The notes below the pieces were generated by a model that ran no database searches, was not told the origin of the DNA, and saw only the letters and a list, made by a program, of their open reading frames with translations. Made by a program: the position numbers and the translations under genes. Below, piece by piece: positions 61,701-64,000 of a stretch of 64,000 bases of DNA (its first letter is position 1; every line of letters starts with the position of its first letter). The stretch lies in NCBI GenBank assembly GCA_026914155.1, contig JAPPGH010000039.1, forward strand, positions 218,172 to 282,171, given 5' to 3'. Origin of the DNA: Candidatus Palauibacter rhopaloidicola. Its GTDB lineage: Bacteria; Gemmatimonadota; Gemmatimonadetes; Palauibacterales; Palauibacteraceae.

Positions 61701-62041
61701 GCGGAGAACTCTTCTCGCTCGGTTTCACGATGGCCGGCCTGGGGGATGGCGACGGGCGGTCGGTGTTCGCGTTCGCGCTGCCCGCCGACCCGGAGTGGGC
61801 CACGGAGTTGACGAGCCTCGTGCTCTCCGGGCCGGACGGGAGCGTCGAAATGACGGAGGGTAGCGAGCCTCCGGTCGCGATCCTGCGCGACCCGCGGACC
61901 GGGCAGGTGCGCGGCTTCCTGCGCGATCTGCCGCCGACAACGCTGACCCGGGCGGACGCGGTCGCCGCCGTGTCGGCGGAGCCGGGCTTCGAGGTGCTGT
62001 TCAGCCGCGGGATCCCCAACGCGGAGGCGTGGCGAAGGTGA
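58775..62041 (+). CDS. Ig/LRR lipoprotein fused to a metzincin-like metalloprotease
   Basis: The 1088-residue protein has a lipoprotein signal (TALGFLGLAILSCGGG), one BIG2 Ig-like domain (about 55-135), two LRR blocks with DNW-like caps (ENWGTDAPIGTWYGVTANG and GNWGTDAPLGNWYGIAVDS) and IPPEIGxLxxL repeats, then an unnamed domain (about 590-720) and a protease-like region with zinc motif HELGHNLSLWH (H841, H845, H851). The metzincin pattern is HExxHxxGxxH; here Ser848 replaces Gly. A DFMSYCDP segment supplies the Met-turn (MSY). AGAGG precedes ATG 58775. Cell-surface protease targeted by LRR binding is a plausible reading. Confidence 0.85.
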   Translation: MAQHTLSSGSSDLSRSRVSRSTALGFLGLAILSCGGGDTTAPPPSTLPPPPPPAPVAASVTLEPAEVAVVAGDTVRVRARVFNDRGQVISDAAVTWGSSDPAVATVDAMGLVTGLKEGLASLTATSGPATTTAPLAVHSLDRATLMDLYGGTNGHRWTNNENWGTDAPIGTWYGVTANGQARVAAIDLSENGLNGHLPETLGSLAFLTALEVGGNILLVGPIPFSLSELGVQTLHYGGTQLCVVRDEGFQAWLNAIPTRDGEFLACNEERSDLMKLYEAMGGEAWRESGNWGTDAPLGNWYGIAVDSAGRVTQILLNQNNLSGEIPPEIQYFPYLRILHLYRNRLSGEIPPGIGGLAELRQLEIDESDFTGGIPPEIGNLAKLEVLWLGKSRMSGPIPPELGNLESLREINLYEARFDGFIPEEFGNLTALEILRITDTRIEGGLPESLATLRNLRELLLYGNRLSDPLPAWLGELDRLSSLAISDNTIEGPLPADLGRIDALTFLIADNNRLSGPLPPELADASQLYSVRLNGNTDLSGPLPESMTALEEIFELQAAGTGLCMPQTPAFRAWQEAALSKHRIRPCGAEAHAEAYLTQTVQSRDYPVPLVAGEEALLRVFVTSEQETGARIPPVRATFFLDGAEVHVEDIPAGSAAIPTEVQEGELDLSPHAIIPADAIQPGLEMVVEVDPDGTLDPNLGVSKRIPETGRSAVDVKAVPPMYLTLIPFISTIDNDRDAVTLVSNADPDDEIFWQTNNYLPVGELEIIRHESVTVDTNDIFEIMDRVETIRMVENGVGHWLGLIPDPEGPNGLWSLPSGPTSPLPSQGKTAVSWLNAETIAHELGHNLSLWHVTCTGTEGAPDPTFPYEGGRIGAWGWDPRDGGSLVDPESTVRDFMSYCDPAWVSDYYFGNALRFRLRDTLDVRREAPAASRALVVSGGVTAEGDPWLDPAFVVDTRPAVPTSGGPWRLTGRRADGGELFSLGFTMAGLGDGDGRSVFAFALPADPEWATELTSLVLSGPDGSVEMTEGSEPPVAILRDPRTGQVRGFLRDLPPTTLTRADAVAAVSAEPGFEVLFSRGIPNAEAWRR

Positions 62042-62061
62042 ACGGCGCGTCGGAGGAACCG

Positions 62062-63972
62062 ATGTCCGCTGCTTCCCTCCGATCCCTGGGCCACGCCGCC
62101 GGGTGTTCAACGGGCCGCATCCGACGCGGGGCGGCTTTGGCGCTCATCCTCGGCTTGGCGCTCTCCTGTGGCGATTCGCCGACGGGCACACCGCCCCCGC
62201 CTCCGCCGCCTCCCCCTCCACAACCGGCGACGGTGAACGTCACGCCCGCGAACGCCGAACTCTCGGCGCTGGGCGCGACGGTTCAACTGGCCGCGGAAGT
62301 GCGCGACCAGAACGGGCGTGCGATGTCGGGCGCGGCGGTGTCGTGGGTGAGCGGGGACGCGACGGTGGCGACGGTGAATGCCTCCGGGCTCGTGACGGCC
62401 GTGGCCGACGGGACGGCGACCGTCACCGCGACCGCCGGTGCGGCTTCCGGCGCGGCGACGGTGACGGTGGCGCAGGCCGTGGACTCGGTGGTCGTGTCGC
62501 CGCCATCGGCCACGATCGCGCCGGGGGACACGCTGCGTCTGACGACGGAGGCGCTGGACGCGAACGGGCACCCGGTGGCGGGGGCGGAGTTCGCATGGTC
62601 GTCGAGCGACGCGTCGGTGGCGGCGGTGGACTCGTCGGGCCTGGTGACCGCGACGGGCGCGGGCGCGACGACGGTGACGGCCACCGCCGACTCGGTCTCC
62701 GCGAGCGCGGCGGTGACCGTGATGCAGTCGGCGGGCTCGGTGGTCGTGTCTCCGTCATCGGCCACGGTCGCGCCGGGCGACACGGTGCGCCTAACGGCGG
62801 AGGCACTGGACGCGAACGGGCACCCGGTGGCCGGGGCGGAGTTCGCGTGGTCGTCGAGCGACGCGTCGGTGGCGACGGTGGAGGGCTCCGGGCTCGTAAC
62901 GGGAGTGGCGGAGGGAAGCACCGTGGTCACGGCTGCCGCCGGAGAAGCCCGGGGGACCTCCGAGATCACCGTGGCGAACCCCGACCGCGGGGCGCTGGTG
63001 GCGCTCTACGAGGCGACAGACGGCCCGAACTGGGTGAACAACGACGGGTGGCTGACCGACGCGCCGCTGGGAGAGTGGTTCGGCGTGTGGGCTAATGGCC
63101 AGGGTCGCGTGGTATCAGTCGACCTCAACCGCAACGGCTTGAAGGGCACTATCCCGCCCGCATTGGGAAGCCTCGCCGACCTGGAGCAGCTGCTGCTCGG
63201 CAGGAACGATCTGTCGGGTCCGATTCCGCCGGAGTTGGGGAGTCTCGCCAACCTGCTGTTGCTGGACCTCGGGTCGAACGATCTCTCGGGGCCGATCCCA
63301 CCGGAACTGGGGAACCTCGAAGGTGTCCAGTCTCTGCGGCTCTGGAGCAACCACCTAAGCGGCCCGATCCCGCGCGAATTCGGCGACCTCGCAGAACTAC
63401 GTTGGCTGAACCTGGCGCGTAATCGGTTGACTGGTACAGTCCCGTCCGAACTGGGAAGACTCTCTAACCTTCGGAGGCTGGAGCTCGCACGGAACGAACT
63501 GATGCAGTCCATCCCGCCGGAACTGGCGAACCTCGCCAACCTGGAGCACCTAGGCCTCGGCGACAACAAGTTTTCGGGTCCGATCCCGCCGGAGTTGGGT
63601 AGTCTCCTCAACCTGACCGGGCTCAGTCTCAGCAGGAACGACCTGTCGGGTTCGATCCCGCCGGAATTGGGGAGCCTCGCCAACCTGCGGTCGCTGGGGC
63701 TCAACGGGAACGGGCTGACGGGGCCCATTCCTCCGGAACTGGGGAGCCTCGCCTACCTGGAGGGGCTGTGGCTCAGCGAGAACGGACTGACGGGGTCCAT
63801 TCCCCCAGAACTGGGGAGTCTCGCCAACCTGTGGGGGCTGAGCGTAGCCAGCAACGGGCTGACGGGGCCCATTCCTCCGGAACTGGGGAGCCTCCTCAAC
63901 CTGACCGGGCTCAATCTCGCCGGCAACAAGTTTTCGGGTCCGATCCCGCCGGAACCATATATTCTCTTGTAA
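62062..63972 (+). CDS. Lipoprotein with three Ig-like domains and LRRs, abruptly ended
   Basis: The 636-residue protein has a lipoprotein signal (ALALILGLALSCGDSP), a poly-Pro linker, three BIG2 Ig-like domains (two nearly identical) and about a dozen 24-residue repeats of type LSGPIPPELGSLxNLxxLxLxxN. It lacks the C-terminal cap seen in its paralogue at 5361: after GPIPPE it reads PYILL and stops, where the DNA turns AT-rich. GGAGGA 5 nt before ATG 62062 decides the start; GTG 62038 overlapping the previous stop is possible. Probably truncated or mis-assembled at its end. Confidence 0.8.
   Translation: MSAASLRSLGHAAGCSTGRIRRGAALALILGLALSCGDSPTGTPPPPPPPPPPQPATVNVTPANAELSALGATVQLAAEVRDQNGRAMSGAAVSWVSGDATVATVNASGLVTAVADGTATVTATAGAASGAATVTVAQAVDSVVVSPPSATIAPGDTLRLTTEALDANGHPVAGAEFAWSSSDASVAAVDSSGLVTATGAGATTVTATADSVSASAAVTVMQSAGSVVVSPSSATVAPGDTVRLTAEALDANGHPVAGAEFAWSSSDASVATVEGSGLVTGVAEGSTVVTAAAGEARGTSEITVANPDRGALVALYEATDGPNWVNNDGWLTDAPLGEWFGVWANGQGRVVSVDLNRNGLKGTIPPALGSLADLEQLLLGRNDLSGPIPPELGSLANLLLLDLGSNDLSGPIPPELGNLEGVQSLRLWSNHLSGPIPREFGDLAELRWLNLARNRLTGTVPSELGRLSNLRRLELARNELMQSIPPELANLANLEHLGLGDNKFSGPIPPELGSLLNLTGLSLSRNDLSGSIPPELGSLANLRSLGLNGNGLTGPIPPELGSLAYLEGLWLSENGLTGSIPPELGSLANLWGLSVASNGLTGPIPPELGSLLNLTGLNLAGNKFSGPIPPEPYILL
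62521..62895 (+). repeat. Nearly identical tandem Ig-domain repeat, 252-bp period
   Basis: Bases 62521-62643 and 62773-62895 are almost identical, offset by 252 bp (84 codons), and encode the second and third Ig-like domains of the last gene (both contain EALDANGHPVAGAEFAWSSS). The first domain is more diverged. The level of nucleotide identity suggests recent duplication or gene conversion. Confidence 0.8.
63564..63953 (+). repeat. 30-bp exact repeat within the LRR region
   Basis: A 30-bp stretch beginning CAACAAGTTTTCGGGTCC is identical at 63564-63593 and 63924-63953, 360 bp (five 24-residue LRR units) apart. The second copy ends 3 bp before the abrupt switch to AT-rich sequence, making it a natural point for recombination or an assembly error. 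Confidence 0.8.
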
Positions 63973-64000
63973 AGCACTCTATGCCAATGGTTTACATTGC
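63954..64000. other. AT-rich tail joined to LRR gene
   Basis: From about 63954 the composition drops sharply (ACCATATATTCTCTTG and onward), unlike the remaining window. It contains the stop of the last gene and no recognisable feature. It may be the edge of an inserted element, a contig join or a true gene end. Confidence 0.5.

Noticed and set aside
58775..63972. LRR coding repeats as a mobile or regulatory repeat
   Set aside because: The repeats follow a 24-residue protein periodicity and code for normal LRR units.
1..64000. CRISPR array, tRNA/rRNA, transposon or prophage
   Set aside because: No regularly spaced repeats with unique spacers outside LRR coding repeats, no cloverleaf or rRNA segments, and no integrase or transposase products were seen.

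Overview
The window is dense, high-GC bacterial chromosome (about two-thirds G+C by eye) with almost no non-coding space; no gap between genes exceeds about 260 bp. SusC/SusD-type outer-membrane uptake, many lipoproteins, Tat-exported enzymes, a VPS10/sortilin-like Asp-box protein, 6-bladed beta-propeller lipoproteins and plant-type LRR lipoproteins with bacterial Ig-like domains together suggest an aerobic Gemmatimonadota-like organism (inference, not proven here). No rRNA, tRNA, CRISPR array, transposase or phage gene was recognised.

Layout. 1-7 kb: end of a carboxypeptidase-regulatory-like protein, an exported M20 amidohydrolase, then a coupled arsI - sigZ - FAD oxidoreductase cassette and an LRR lipoprotein. 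7-13 kb: pdxH, an NSS transporter, a SulP transporter with a CTG start, two small envelope proteins and a phosphodiesterase-like lipoprotein. 13-21 kb: a Tat-exported asparaginase-like hydrolase, then a tightly coupled run (GNAT, BsuPI-domain lipoprotein, M28-like peptidase, two membrane proteins, SSS symporter) followed by a cyclase-family hydrolase. 21-26 kb: DoxX-like protein and three tandem paralogous beta-propeller lipoproteins. 26-38 kb: DUF1295 protein, VPS10-like protein, D-aminoacylase, CapA-like protein, DUF4143 ATPase, and a divergent racemase / two-subunit aconitase X pair. 38-47 kb: MscS-like channel, AbgB-like hydrolase, DUF481 barrel, SRAP protein, a nitrilase-superfamily protein lacking the catalytic lysine, alpha/beta hydrolase, HAD, nudC and a TolB-like lipoprotein. 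47-53 kb: a SusC/SusD locus with two lipoproteins. 53-58.6 kb: a GcvT/DmdA-family enzyme, a coiled-coil membrane protein, a Tat PLP enzyme and a selenoprotein operon. 58.8-64 kb: two large Ig/LRR lipoproteins, one fused to a metzincin-like protease.

The strongest discovery is at 56574-57128 (minus strand). An in-frame TGA splits what is clearly one gene, giving a U-G-S-C motif. The TGA is followed at exactly 18 nt by a GGUCU-loop hairpin matching the bacterial SECIS layout. The gene overlaps by ATGA an upstream gene for a thioredoxin-fold protein with CPTC and CSTC motifs. This looks like a two-component UxxC/CxxC redox system that ordinary gene calling truncates.

Much of the rest fits scavenging of peptides, acylated amino acids and other organic nitrogen: M20, M28-like, D-aminoacylase, AbgB-like, asparaginase, aconitase X, nitrilase, plus NSS, SSS and SusCD uptake. 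This is an interpretation from family membership only.
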